Shown here one piece after another: positions 10,608-21,335 of a stretch of 64,000 nt of DNA (position 1 is its first letter; each line of letters begins with the position of its first letter). Below the pieces are notes generated by a model. That model saw only the letters and a program-made list of their open reading frames with translations. It was not told the DNA's origin and searched no databases. The stretch covers positions 27,201,279-27,265,278 of the forward strand of contig OZ020611.1 in NCBI GenBank assembly GCA_963971575.1, read 5' to 3'. The translations under genes and the position numbers were made by a program. The DNA is from Liopterus haemorrhoidalis (taxonomy: Eukaryota > Arthropoda > Insecta > Coleoptera > Dytiscidae).

Positions 10608-10800
10608 GTAAATAATTTATATTTTGTTTATTTTCTGTAAACTTTCTGTGATTTTCTACAAATAAAATAAATATATTTAGTAGCATATAAAATATATTTG
10701 TTTTCTTGCAAAAAATTAACCAACAATTATTATTAATGGTCTGCGTTAGAAAATTATATATTATACTGGTCCGCGGTGCGTTTTTGGCTGAGAAGCACTG
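10488..10800. mobile_element. hAT MITE (Buster/SPIN-like), perfect target duplication
   Basis: A 313-bp element with termini CAGTGTTTCTAAACAGG and, read inward from the right, CAGTGCTTCTCAGCC. GGTCCGCGG occurs near both ends. The 8-bp duplication GTCTATCA at 10480-10487 and 10801-10808 is perfect, so insertion is fairly recent relative to its neighbours. No coding capacity. Confidence 0.9.
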
Positions 10801-10809
10801 GTCTATCAT

Positions 10810-11815
10810 ATTGATAAAATATGCATAGATACCAAAATAGCATTTTGTGAATATCTGATCAGATAAGAAATCAATCATTTTTTATATTTAATGTGTGGTA
10901 TCAAATACAAACTTTTGTACCTGTAAATAGATATTTTTAAAGATATCTTTATTTTATTTTATCTTTATTTTTAAAGAATAAATAAAGATAAAATAATAAA
11001 AATAATCACAACTGATAAATTTATTTCGCAACTTAATCTGAAGACATAAGATACAATAAAAAATATTTTTCTTCATTTATTAGTAATCATCAGGCAGCGG
11101 AAGTCAACTGAATTAAAGGTAATAAAAGCGACAAATAATCAAATATAATTTGCTGCCTTTATTGAATTTATTCCAGGTGACCAAATAAATTCCACACCAG
11201 GGTAATTATTTAATAAGCTACATACTGGCCGATTTTAAAAGATTGTTATTACCTACATTAAAATAAATGGCTTTAAATTGTATGCCAGATTGTAGAAAAC
11301 AATAAAAGGAACCTCATGTTGTGGAACATTGAAATTTTCCGCAAAACTGCTTTGGGAATGACTGATGTAGGGTATTAAATGAAAGTTTTTTTGTACTCAG
11401 ATTAACAGAAGAAAAAATAGTTATTTTTATTTTGACGTGATACCAGTAAAAAAAGTGTTAAAAAATAAAGTCCACTACTAGACACTAAGGCCGCGAACAT
11501 ACAGAAAGCCGGTAAATCAGCGCTGACAATCGGTAGAGAAAACAAGCGTACTGGGTCACTGGTTGAGCACACGCTAAACGCTGATATTGCATGTGACACT
11601 GACAGATGATATAACCTATATATTGAAGTTTTTATTTATTTTTTCCTATTTATCGTACATTTTTTAATTATAACGGCCTAGCATAGAGTGAACGCTAGTT
11701 TTGAAAGTGTATAGCTACTATTTCGTATATAGGCTCAATTATAAGTTGAAATAAGTGAAAATGGCGAGTTCTGATTAATCTTTGGATGAGTTGTTTCTAA
11801 CAGAATCACTATATT
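10810..11815. other. No gene; 16-bp perfect inverted repeat at 10954-10996
   Basis: TTATTTTATCTTTATT at 10954-10969 pairs perfectly with AATAAAGATAAAATAA at 10981-10996 over an 11-base loop. The rest is AT-rich; a TAAGGCCGCGAACA motif at 11486 resembles the left end of a Harbinger-type MITE, but no matching right end was established. Confidence 0.5.
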
Positions 11816-12333
11816 TAAAAATTGATGTGAAGTGTGAATTTTCACACATTGCAGGGTTTCGCAGGTATATAATAAGTGAAGGCGGCATGCTGAGTGTGTA
11901 GGACAAATTTTGCTTTGTAGTAACCACGGCAAAATGAACGATCTTTTTAAAATAATTTATCGTCTGTTAATCTCTGTTATCGTCTGTTAAGAGCTTTAAA
12001 AACAAATTTTATGTTAAAATATTTTTTTGTTAATTTTAATTCGAATACCTAATATCATTATTTAAGTTTCTAAATAAGTGCAGTATTTTTTTTATATAAC
12101 AAGGTTCATTAAGATTTTGAAAATTGGGCCTATGGCTTTCATTGGTTGTCTTAAATCATACGCTCCGCCCCTCTGGCTTCGTATAAATGACACAGAATGA
12201 AAATATAATTCCAATTGGTTATTAAATTTACGCTCTTGAAAATTAAATTCAAAATGTGCTAAAATATAACTAGAATTTTAACAAATTAATTTAAACATAA
12301 TAAATATGAAAAAAAAAAACAAAAAATAAAATT

Positions 12334-12420
12334 GATTCCACAAGCCAGGAACGAACCTGTGTAGTGAATAACGATCCTGTGTGGTTGTCGAGCAACTGAG
12401 CCACTAGACCACCAAACGCT
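12334..12420 (-). repeat. tRNA-like module inside family A copy 1
   Basis: On the minus strand a box A-like segment (TGGTCTAGTGGCTCAGT) is followed about 35 bases later by a box B-like GGTTCGTTCC. The spacing fits a tRNA-derived RNA polymerase III promoter. It sits at the same place as the modules in copies 2 and 3 but its sequence is clearly different from both. Not a functional tRNA gene by inspection: the cloverleaf stems are imperfect. Confidence 0.6.
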
Positions 12421-12900
12421 TATCAACTTAGTGTGTTATAAGAGTATAACATGTATGCATCGTCAACCAAAAAACACAAAAAATGCGTTATTTTCCGAAA
12501 ACATAATCTGATCAAAAATTCCTGTTGTACTATTCCGGTTCACACCATTATACATTACTTAGAATTTTTTCACATTTTTAGTTTAAACCATCTGGGCTAC
12601 AGGGTGTGGGACAAAAATTTTTTTGCACAATTTTGGCAAAAATCGCCTCAAAATAATTTATTTTGCAAAAATTAAATTTTGATCGTTAATCCACGTACTA
12701 AGGGCTTTCATTTGATACCCTACTCAGAATTTTAAAAAAATATTTTTTTTTTCGATGAGCACATATTTGTTTATATTTTTAGGGGGATATGTTTTTTAGA
12801 TGTTTTAGTATTTTTCCTATGTGCGGGTCAAAAAATTGTACAAGCATGCCAATTTTCAACTCTCTAGGTTTAGCCGTTTGGCTACAATTTTTACCGAACA

Positions 12901-12915
12901 GACAGACAAACAGAC

Positions 12916-12979
<64 letters not shown>

Positions 12980-12980
12980 G
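12901..12980. repeat. (GACA)n microsatellite
   Basis: About 80 bp of nearly perfect GACA tetranucleotides, the core microsatellite of family A copy 1. Confidence 0.95.
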
Positions 12981-13039
12981 ACAAAATGACGGTATAAGGG
13001 TTTTTTGGTCATACCTACAAAACCCTAAAAATGGAACCT

Positions 13040-13705
13040 AAAAGAAAAGGTACATGCAATAAACCAAGAGAGACGTAAATATGGGGAATACCACCACCTT
13101 TTTGCTCAATTAAAAGAAGATGACGCAAGATTTTTTTAATATTTTTTTTGTTTCGGCGCTGACAACAAGCTGCTTAAACTCACTTATCTAAAATTCCATG
13201 TTAAACTGCTATGTTCCGCGTTTCGTTGCAAACACCGTATATTATGGCGAAAAAAAAAAAATAAATAAATAAATAAAAATAATAATAAAATAAAATAAGA
13301 GAAGAAGAAGTCTGTACAATTATAATAAACAATGATAGTGAGGAGGAAGCTTTTGATAAGGTTCTGGATAATTAGCAAAATCTGTAATCTTTATACATTG
13401 GTGAGAATTACATAAATTTAGATGAAGAAGGCATTGCTACGTTTTAGCCAAAATCTGATATATTGGATTTCTCACTGAATCTACTCACAAATAAAAATTC
13501 CTTCTACTCCGGAACAATTCAAGTGGCAAGAAAAGGATTAGGTACCAACCATAGATTTATTTAATATTAGTCCATCTGGATGTAAATTTGAATTATGGAC
13601 TGAACAGTAGACTTTTCTCGAATTTTCGAATTTTCTCTACAAAATAAAAAAATAAAAATTATTTTCTTTATAATTTATATTAAACATGTATTCAATTATA
13701 AACAT
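13040..13705. other. No gene recognised
   Basis: AT-rich, with an (AAAT)n stretch near 13258-13295. Translated fragments around 13080-13380 look like decayed transposon coding sequence but no family could be named. Confidence 0.4.
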
Positions 13706-13711
13706 AACTAA

Positions 13712-14844
13712 TGGTGCGATTATGGTCATTTCAGTTAAATATTTAAGCTCTTTAAATGTGAAGGTCACACGCTTTAGCGTGAAGTGCAATTACGGTCACC
13801 ATTTAACGTTAAATAAATCCTTAAATTTTTCTTTAAGCTACAGCCAGATATATCTCTCCATAGCGCTAAATTTGAGGTTATGTTTGACACTGGATCAGAC
13901 TGTAACGTTTCCCGAAATTGTATTTAAAGTTAAACATTTTTATTTACAAGAAAATTGAATTGATCCATGTTTTAATTCATTTAACTGCCGAAGAAGATGA
14001 CAACAGGTAATAAAAAAAAAGATAAATTTATAAACATTATAAATTATCAAAAATATGTACTATGTATTTTTAGAAACAATCTTCGCATAGAACGAAGATT
14101 TATAAGAGACACAGAAAATCCATTTGAAATGACTAATAAGAGTTTTAGAATTTTTTTTCGGCTGTCAAAAGAAATGATTTTCTACGAAATTTTGCAACCA
14201 CTGTATAATGGACAACCTGCAATGCAAGACGAACTTCGACTACATCTCAAAGTGTTAGGAACTATCAACTTTATGGCAACTAGTTTTGACCAAAAAGCTG
14301 TGGGAACTCCATTTTTAATTGCATGAGCCAGAGTAGTTTAAGCAAAGCTATAAACCAAGTATGCAGGATTATTACGAATCGCTTAAGCCATGTGTGTTAT
14401 TTTGTATGAAAATTACCTATGAACATACATTTTTATCTTAAAATTATACTTTTACTATTTATTATTTTTGGGTAAATATTGTAAACATGGTTTAATAAAT
14501 CATGTACTTTGAATTCATTTTGCTATGTATTTTTTGTTAATTTCTTCAATAAATAAAGATTTTAAGTTTTGGGTTATATCACGTTATATGTTCTGACTAA
14601 AAACACTAAATTAACATGTCTTTACTATTGCTTTTTCTCTTTATTCAATGCGCACAGACAGAGACAGACAATGCTCAGTTGAACGTTACTTAATTAGCCT
14701 CTAACAAGGTCACAATTCTGTAGCTGAAGTATTTAAATTTAGTTGACCATAATAGCAAAACTTTAAATAATTTAACAGTCAAAGTTAAAGATTCATTTAG
14801 CCTTAAATTCTGTAAGATTTACATGTTGGACCATAATCGCACCA
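13712..14844 (+). mobile_element. PIF/Harbinger element with perfect TIRs and TAA duplication
   Basis: Perfect 16-bp terminal inverted repeats TGGTGCGATTATGGTC (13712-13727) and GACCATAATCGCACCA (14829-14844), flanked by TAA at 13709-13711 and 14845-14847. A 3-bp TWA target duplication is the hallmark of PIF/Harbinger. At 1133 bp it keeps only the first part of the transposase (13997-14326), so it is a deletion derivative. A short GACA run lies near 14655-14670. Confidence 0.93.
13997..14326 (+). pseudogene. HARBI1-like transposase, N-terminal fragment
   Basis: 109 residues with RRFIRDTENPFEMTNKSFRI followed by FFRLSKEMIFYEIL, the N-terminal helical region of HARBI1/PIF nucleases that normally leads into the helix-turn-helix and DDE domain. 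In another frame just past the stop, MSQSSLSKAINQVCRII (about 14323-14375) continues the match (helix-turn-helix region), so a frameshift ends the frame. The catalytic DDE region is missing. The fragment lies within perfect Harbinger ends. Confidence 0.8.
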
Positions 14845-14995
14845 TAAATGACTAACTGCGGCAACCGTGTTAATACGTGATCTTGTTTTATGTATTAACT
14901 GCGGGAGACATACGAATCCGCAAGGCATTACGGCGTCCGTACTGTCGTACATGTACTAGAAAACGGGGTTAGCAATAAAAAGGTTAACAAATCAT

Positions 14996-15001
14996 TTTAT
15001 T
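14996..15001 (-). terminator. Polyadenylation signal of the Hsp70 gene
   Basis: AATAAA on the minus strand begins about 15 bases after the Hsp70 stop codon at 15016-15018. The signal is close to the stop, which would give a very short 3' UTR; further A/T-rich signals lie beyond. Confidence 0.5.
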
Positions 15002-15015
15002 AAAATTTTGTATTT

Positions 15016-16643
15016 TCATTTATAATTTTCCAATATTCTTTTCACCAAATTATGCATTTCTGTGACGTAACCATTACATTTCTTACATGTTATATCATTA
15101 TCTTCATCAAGCCACTCCATAATTTCATCATATTTATCATTAATCACTTTATTATCTTCTTCTGTCATATCAGTATTCATCAATATATCTTTTATATCAT
15201 TACAAAAATGAGTCAAATCAAGTTTAGCTTTAATACGTTTAGCTGTTTTTTTATCCTCGGCAAAAAATTTCTCTGCCTCATCTATCATTCTTTGTATTTC
15301 ATCTTCACTTAAATAACCTTTCTTCGTGTCAATCTTTAATTGTTTTACAACCCTACCTTCTTTTACTTCAGCTGTAACTTCCAAAATACCATCTGTGTTA
15401 ATTTCGAAAACAACATCAATTTGGACTTCTCCTCTTAGCTTAGAAGGATATCCACTTACAACAAACTTTCCGAGTTGTCTGTTTCGTTTAATAAGATCTC
15501 CTTCTCCTTCATACACTACGATTGATGTAGCCGTTTGATTGTTGTATGATGTTGTAAATTCTTGAGATTTTCTTGTTGGGATCTGTGTATTTCTTGGAAT
15601 AATTACAGCCATAACACCTCCAAGAGTTTCAATACCAAGCGAAAGTGGACTTACATCATAAAGCAATAAATTAAGGGTACTTGGTAGTTTTTCTATGCTT
15701 AAAATGGCTGCTTGGATAGCAGCACCCCTGGCGACAGCTTCGTCAGGATTTAAAGAAGCGTTTAAATCCTTGTTGTTGAAGAATTTCTGCACTAGTTCTC
15801 TGACGCGTGGGATACGACTTGAACCACCTACAAGTACAATTTCATTAATGTCTTCTTTCTTCATATTAGCGTCTTTTAAAGCTTTCTTCACGCAGGCGAT
15901 GGTTTTGTCAAAAAGCTTGTTGTTCAATTGTTCGAATTTAGCTCTGTCCATAGAAGACACAAAGTCAATGCCATTGTGCAATAAATCAATTTCGATAGGC
16001 GCTATTTTAGCCATGGATAAAGTTCTTTTTAATTTCTCACATTGCTGGCGTAGTCTTCTAACTGATCTCTTATTTTCATTTAAGTCAAGGTTGTTTTTTT
16101 GTTTGAACTCTTTTATGAAATAGTTGGTTAATAGAATATCAATGTCGTCTCCTCCAAGAAATGCTTCTCCATTAGTTGCTTTAACCTCAAACACCCCATT
16201 TTCTATATTGATGATGGATACGTCAAAAGTACCTCCTCCAAAATCATAGACTAAGATTGTATGTTCAATGGTCATTTCTTTATATTTATTGTGCAGACCG
16301 TAAGCAAGTGCTGCTGCAGTAGGTTCGTTAATAATTCTTAGGACTTCAAGTCCAGCAATTCTTCCAGCATCTTTTGTGGCCTGTCTTTGAGCATCGTTGA
16401 AATGTGCTGGTACTGTAATAACTGCCTTTGATACCTCGTAACCCAAGAAATTTTCGGCTAATGATTTCATTTTTTCAAGAACCATGGCACTTATTTCTAT
16501 AGCGGCAAAACGTTTGACTTCGTTTTTATATTCTACTTCAATCATTGGTGTGTTGTTTACATCTATTATTTTGTAGGGGTAATAGGCAATGTTTTGCTGA
16601 AATTCTTCGTCATCGTATGTACGGCCGATGAAACGTTTCACTC
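15016..16643 (-). CDS. Divergent heat-shock protein 70, exon 2
   Basis: Joined to exon 1 (18813-19020) this gives a 611-residue Hsp70, an ATP-driven chaperone that binds exposed hydrophobic peptides. Exon 2 starts after TTTTTTTTCAG at 16644 and completes the split glycine codon (G|GA), reading on as VKRFIGR. Hallmarks kept: the VYDFGGGTFDVSI phosphate motif, NEPTAAALAYGL, the adenosine motif VGGSSRIPRVRELV, the linker and substrate domain with NRQLGKF, and a helical lid. Differences from standard cytosolic Hsp70s (about 640-650 residues): a short lid, a late CKKC pair, and an end at RILENYK without the EEVD motif used for co-chaperone binding. The frame is intact for 1.6 kb in transposon-rich DNA, so it is probably functional or recently so. 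Confidence 0.93.
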
Positions 16644-17584
16644 CTGAAAAAAAAGGTAATGAGTTATAAGTGGAGATTAAAGTTTTATATATTGGATACA
16701 TAACACGAATTACAAAAGAATCACGATTCTTTTTCGCTCAATAAATATTTGGGGGGCTATGGGCACACTACCTATAAATGCTACCTATGTTTAGTTAACA
16801 GTAAAAAAATATATAAGAACATTTGGATAGAATGAAGAAACTTTTTTTTGTTGAAGATAATTTTTAATAAGATGAATGTTTGGAGGGATACGGGGAGCGG
16901 TACCTGAAATTGAAATATCGCACTAATCACGTTATAGCAAAAATGTATATAACAAAAACCATAAGAATTATGGGTCAGCTAATTAAAATAAATATATTTA
17001 TTTAAAATTTCATGCAGGATAGTAAATAAAATTTTTGAACATTTAAGCTGCATTCACAGTTACCAAATTATACTTACAATTTAGTACTATAATCAAGTAT
17101 TATATTTATACTTAGGAGAGCATTCATACATACCAAATTATAATTATGATTAGTAAGTGCTACCATCTGTTGTTACAAACAAAAATTACTATTGCATGGA
17201 CCCACCATCTACGTTTTTAATCTTATTTCATTTTTAAATATGCTAAAATGGTCACAGTTTTTCATCTACGAATTATTTAGGCTGTTATATGATCCATAAT
17301 TATAGTTTTTTGCGTGTCGTATCTGTTTTGACATTTCAAATTTACTTATAGGTTAGTTTCTGTCTCTTTCTCGCTAAGTGTAAATCATAAGTATAAGTAT
17401 AAGCATGAAGTTTGCAAACTTTTAAATTATACTTATAATTAAGACACTTAAGTACGTTAGTGTGAATGGTTACGTAGGAGGCAGTATGACAATCTTCTAA
17501 GTATAAATCTAAATCATAAGTATAATTATAATTAGGGAAGTGTGAATGCAGCTTTAGAATAAAATACACAAATATATTTTCAAA

Positions 17585-18645
17585 AATTGGTGATTTTAAC
17601 ACGATTACAGCCACACATTTCAGAGTTTCGTAGGTATTTAGTAAGTGAATGATTACTTGGGATGCCAAAACAAATTTTATGTTAAAAAATTTATTTTTTT
17701 TGTTAATTTTAATTCGAATGCCTAATACCATTATTTAGGTTTCTAAATATGTGCAGTATTTTTTTTTTATAAAACAAGGATCATTAAGATTTTGAAAATT
17801 GCGCCTATTGCTTCCATTGGTTGTTATAAGTCATAAGCTCCGCCCCTCTGATTTCGTGTACATTGAAACATAGAATTAAATTATAATTTCAATAATTTCC
17901 ACTGGTTATTAAATTTACGCTTTTAAAAATTAAATGCAACATTTGTCAAAATATAACTAGAATTTTGAAAAAATAATTTAATCAAAAGAAAAATGCAAAA
18001 AAAACAGAATAAATAAAATTGTCTCCTCTCGCCTGGAGCGAACTCTATGTTGTTGGGTAAGAAGCGAGCACCGTAACCATTACACCAGGCCTTTTAGTGT
18101 AGCGTGTTACATAACTATAACTTTTGTACATTGTCAACCAAAAAATATAAAAAATGTGTTATTTTCCGAAAACATAATCTGATCAAAAATTCCTGTTGTA
18201 CTATTCCGGTACACACCAATATACATTACTTAGAATTTTTTCAGATTTTTAGTTTAAATCATCTGGGCTACAGAGTGTGGGACAAAAATTTTTTTGCACA
18301 ATTTTGGCAAAAATCGCATCAAAATAATTTATTTTGTAAAAATAAAAATTTGATCGTTAATCTACGTACTAAGTGCTTTCATTTGATACCCTATGCAGAA
18401 TTAAAAAAAAAAAAAATTTTTTTCGATGAGCACATATTTGTTTATATTTTTAGGGGGGTATGTTATTTAGATATGTTAGTATTTTTCCTATGTGCAGGTC
18501 ACAGAGTTGTATAAGCATGCCAAATTTCAACTCTCTAGGTTTAGCCGTTTGGCAACAATTTTTACCGAACAGACAGACGAACAGACAGAGATACGACAAA
18601 ATGACGGTATAAGGGTTTTTTGGTCATACCTACAAAATCCTAAAA
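17585..18645 (+). repeat. Family A repeat, copy 2, inside the Hsp70 intron
   Basis: Inverted ends CAGAGTTTCGTAGGTAT (17621-17637) and ATACCTACAAAATCCT (18626-18641). It has the same block order as copy 1: CATTGGTTG and CTCCGCCCC at 17816-17845, a tRNA-like module at 18021-18092, the central block and the 3' block, but only a short GACA run. A 136-residue open frame at 18104-18514 is shared with the other copies in corresponding sequence and is probably not a protein. Orientation is antisense to Hsp70 transcription. Confidence 0.82.
18021..18092 (-). repeat. tRNA-like module inside family A copy 2
   Basis: The minus strand has box A-like TGGTGTAATGGTTA and box B-like GAGTTCGCTCC at tRNA spacing. 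GCCTGG near the 5' side can pair with CCAGGC at the 3' side as a remnant acceptor stem. Of the three modules this one looks most like a tRNA, but no intact cloverleaf was drawn. Confidence 0.6.
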
Positions 18646-18760
18646 AACGCGAGTCCACACAAATCCATTAAACAGACAGACAGACAGATAGACAGACGAC
18701 AATATGACGGTATAAAGGTTTTTTGGTTATACCTAAAAAACGCGAGTCCTCTCATATCCA
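18641..18760 (+). repeat. Tandem partial duplication of the family A 3' end
   Basis: After the copy 2 terminus the flank (ACGCGAGTCCACACAAATCC) leads into a second GACA run, a second GACGGTATAAAGGTTTTTTGG block and then the same flank again (ACGCGAGTCCTCTCATATCC). The unit is near 100 bp and includes flanking intron sequence, so it arose by duplication after insertion. Confidence 0.7.
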
Positions 18761-18812
18761 TTAACTCTGCCACAAAGTCCCAGCCAATTTATAAAATAAA
18801 ATGTAAACTTAC

Positions 18813-19020
18813 CAAATATAGAATTAGTAGGGTTAATAACGGATCTATCCTTAGCAATGTCTCCAACAATGCGTTCAGTTTCATTGAAGGCAACCCAGGA
18901 AGCGGTTATATGCCCTCCCAAATCATTGTGGATGATTTCTGGCTGATCTCCGCGAAAAACAGACACTACCGAATAGGTAGTGCCCAAATCTATACCAATA
19001 GCTTGCACCTGGGAAGACAT
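18813..19020 (-). CDS. Divergent heat-shock protein 70, exon 1
   Basis: 208 bp encoding residues 1-69 plus the first base of codon 70. It starts MSSQVQA and holds the phosphate-1 motif GIDLGTTYS and ETERIVGDIAKD, the N-terminal end of the nucleotide-binding domain. The start is the first ATG before the motif with the usual spacing for cytosolic Hsp70s and no signal peptide, arguing against an ER (BiP) or mitochondrial form. The donor follows at 18811-18812. Upstream of the ATG two GAA triplets 10 bases apart hint at, but do not establish, a heat-shock element; no clear TATA box was found. Confidence 0.93.
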
Positions 19021-19079
19021 TTTGCTGATTCAAACTAATTCAGACAACTAAGTGTCATGAATAATGTTAGACTTTCTGT

Positions 19080-19550
19080 TAATCTAACTGTTATCTGTTG
19101 ATATCTATATTCAAGCAATGATATGATATCACTCTGTTTATTGGATAAACAAATATTTATTTCAAATAGATCTTTTAACAATAATTGCGAGATTATATTT
19201 TTGATAGGAGTATAGATTAATGGTTGGGAACCGACAGTTCTGGAGCCGCATAAGGCTCTTAGCTGGATAAGTGCGGCTCTTTTATTTTGATTAGAATAAT
19301 ATCGACTTCCTTACAGTTTTCTGTAATGTATATTAATAAAATTAAAGGCAATATCTGTTTTTTTTGGCCTCATAAAAAATCAGTTTTTGTCTCTCTGTCC
19401 GAGATTTATATTAAAACGGCTAGATATATTTTCACGAAATGTGGTACAATGATATAGTAAAATCAGGATTAGAACATAGGGTATAAGGCATTTTAAAATT
19501 TTTATTCTAGGTGAGGGTGTTTCGGAGTTGAAATTAACAGAAAAATATAT
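19080..19550. other. hAT-like and Helitron-like relics
   Basis: Positions 19220-19285 (GGTTGGGAACCGAC, GGAGCCGCATAAGGCTCTT) resemble a Charlie/Buster-type hAT end. Positions 19375-19500 match, on the plus strand, a block present on the minus strand near 22835-22985 in the Helitron (TTTTGTCTCTCTGTCCGAG and a GATTAGAACATAGG block). Confidence 0.45.
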
Positions 19551-19727
19551 ATAACTAGCTGGAGTACCCGTATTTCGTGCGGTTTTTGTAATTTATATTT
19601 TACTGTAACGTAAATGATAAGTGTGAAATATCTCACTCAAATATTTCAAGTATTATAGCAGAAAGATCCCTGGGGGAACCTTAGGCTACGTTTTTTAATA
19701 TTTGTGGATAGGTCAACAAGGCAACCA

Positions 19728-20051
19728 GTGTGGTAAACATTAAATAAATACACTAACACTTTGAATTAAATAAATTTATTATTAGTCAAAGTTGAAAAAA
19801 AAGCAATAAAATAACACTATTTATAAAAGATTACGGAACAAGATTAAATAACAAAAATATTGGTTCTAATGGCGGTAACAAAATTTAACGACTGACTCAC
19901 GACTTAACAACCCTTGTTGGTTAAGTCGCCCAGGTCTAATATCAGCCGGGGTGGCTGCTTAAGCTGAAGTTAGGGAGGTGCTGACCCCTATAATATTTTA
20001 AGGGTAGGACTTAACGCATGTTTGGCGGGATTTATGAATAGTGGCGTTACA
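19728..20051 (-). mobile_element. Probable 3' LTR of the gypsy element
   Basis: On the minus strand a polypurine tract (CTAGGGGGAGGA) leads into TGTAACGCCACTATTC, as expected for the start of a 3' LTR just after pol. The far end is placed where the plus strand reads TGTGGTAAACATT, giving TG...CA ends and about 324 bp. No second LTR exists here to confirm the limits. Confidence 0.55.
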
Positions 20052-21335
20052 TCCTCCCCCTAGGGATTACGTAGGCGACCTCGCAAGCAATCTGAAACTA
20101 GCAAACTTATTAGTAACAAGGGAATTGGGCCCTTGGTCAATGTTCTCTGCGTTGGCGGCGCGGCACAGTAGATGCAGTAGCAGGCGGCTCCTGCGTCTGT
20201 GGAACACGTTGTTCATCAGGTTGAACTTCTTCGGCGGAACGGCGTGGCGGAATCGTCTTCCGTGGACGTCCTCTTCTTCGGATTGGTCGTACAGGCGATG
20301 GATCCGAGATGCGGTAAGGAGTAACATAAGGTTTTAAGGCGGAGGTATGATATACTCCGACAGGATCGGTAGGAGAACTGGGCAAGGCGATTTGGAACGT
20401 ACTAGGCGATACTCGACGGCAAATAACATATGGTCCGTCGCGACGAGGTGCAAATTTTGATGTGTATCCTTGGGACGCTTTACTCAAGGAATGTATCGCA
20501 ACAAGAACTTTATCACCAACTTGGTAATTCGGCGCGGGCCTGCGCGTTTTATCTGCGTACTCCTTGGATCGATCTTGCTGTCATTCATGTTCTTCGCGAG
20601 TAGCAGCGAATGTCTGCAAATATGGCGTTATCTGGGATACAAAGTTCGAATCGTCGATGATGGCACGTAGATCTCGCTCTACGTCGGTTGGTGTTCGAAG
20701 TTCTCGTCCAAATGACAAATATGCAGGTGTATGTCCTGTGGCTTGGCAAACCATCGTATTCATGGCGAAGCGAATGCTGGGAAGTTTCTCTGCCCATCCG
20801 TCATGTCCATCAGCTACTAATATAGCGAGCTGGGTTTTGAGATCTCGGTTCTTGCGTTCTACAGGATTTGATTCAGGGAGTTAATGCCTGCTCGAGTCCT
20901 AAGCAGTGTGCAACACATTGCATTACTTCGGAGACGAATTGTGTGCCGTTATCGCTAATCACTCTCCTAGGTGTCCCATAACGTAAGATGATTTCATCAA
21001 TAAGACATCGAGCACATGCTTCTGCAGTGGCAGTTTGTAGAGGAAATAATTCTACCCAACGGGTTGCGGTGTCTTCAACTACGAATACCCATTTTTCACC
21101 ATTAGGAGTGTCAGGTAATGGTCCAAAAAGGTCAATAGAAAGAACTTCAAATCTTCGGTGTTGCACTGTAGTTTGGACGAGTCCAGCGGGTTTGAGGTTC
21201 ATGGGCTTGTAGCGTTGGCATTCCAAGCAAGCTTTTACATGATTGGTTATAGTTCTGTTCATTCCAGGCCAGTAGAACCGAGAACTAATCTTCTGCAACG
21301 TCTTGGCGATGCCGTAATGTCCGGTAGATCTCTAG
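20052..21335 (-). pseudogene. Ty3/gypsy integrase and 3' end of pol, 5' truncated and broken
   Basis: Encodes the part of pol that would join retrotransposon DNA to the genome. From upstream: a zinc-finger remnant (GHYGIAKT then CLECQRYK), the integrase core with SIDLFGPLP and ISDNGTQFVSE (two catalytic Asp), NPVERKNR with the third catalytic residue, and a C-terminal GPY/F-type segment with RDGPYVICRRV. Breaks: a stop and small deletion after EQALTP near 20875, a stop after EEHE near 20581 and frameshifts between. Reverse transcriptase, RNase H, protease and gag are missing. Truncation lies near 21335. It is an inactive relic within the Helitron limits. Confidence 0.9.

Larger units (their letters stand above)
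11821..13031 (+). repeat. Family A repeat, copy 1 (complete)
   Basis: Ends form an inverted repeat: CAGGGTTTCGCAGGTAT at 11852-11868 against ATACCTACAAAACCCT at 13011-13026. In order it contains a conserved CCAAT-type (ATTGGTTG) and GC-box (CTCCGCCCC) block at 12139-12180, a reverse-oriented tRNA-like module at 12334-12420, a conserved central block with TTTTCCGAAAACATAATCTG, a block AGCCGTTTGGCTACAATTTT, a (GACA)n microsatellite and the terminal GGTATAAGGGTTTTTTGG. It shares this whole architecture with copies at 17585-18645 and 53968-55076. No transposase is present; class unknown, MITE-like. Confidence 0.82.
16644..18812 (-). other. Hsp70 intron with family A insertion
   Basis: A phase-1 intron (G|GTAAGT donor at 18811-18812, TTTTTTTTCAG acceptor at 16644-16646). 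It lies after NPTNSIF, in the region where several intron-bearing Hsp70/BiP genes also have an intron (general knowledge, not checked by alignment). It holds family A copy 2 plus a partial tandem duplication of its 3' end. Positions 16740-16930 carry two ATTTGGGGG/GTTTGGAGGG motifs like those of Helitron tandem repeats at 22.3-22.9 kb and 59.1-59.3 kb; the rest of 16.95-17.55 kb is unannotated AT-rich sequence. Confidence 0.85.

Noticed and set aside
11486..11680. Harbinger-type MITE from TAAGGCCGCG to CGGCCTAG
   Set aside because: Ends match for only a few bases and the flanking triplets differ.
15052..16123. Plus-strand frames up to 142 residues
   Set aside because: Antisense shadows of Hsp70 exon 2.
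18021..18092. Functional tRNA gene
   Set aside because: Box A and B motifs are present but stems are imperfect and the same site in other copies holds different modules.
18104..18514. 136-residue frame in family A, with shorter counterparts at 12451-12675 and 54681-54875
   Set aside because: Similarity among copies is explained by common descent of the repeat. Lengths differ, stops fall at different places, and no domain is recognisable.
19021..19080. Heat-shock element upstream of Hsp70
   Set aside because: Two GAA triplets 10 bases apart without an intervening TTC are too weak to call.
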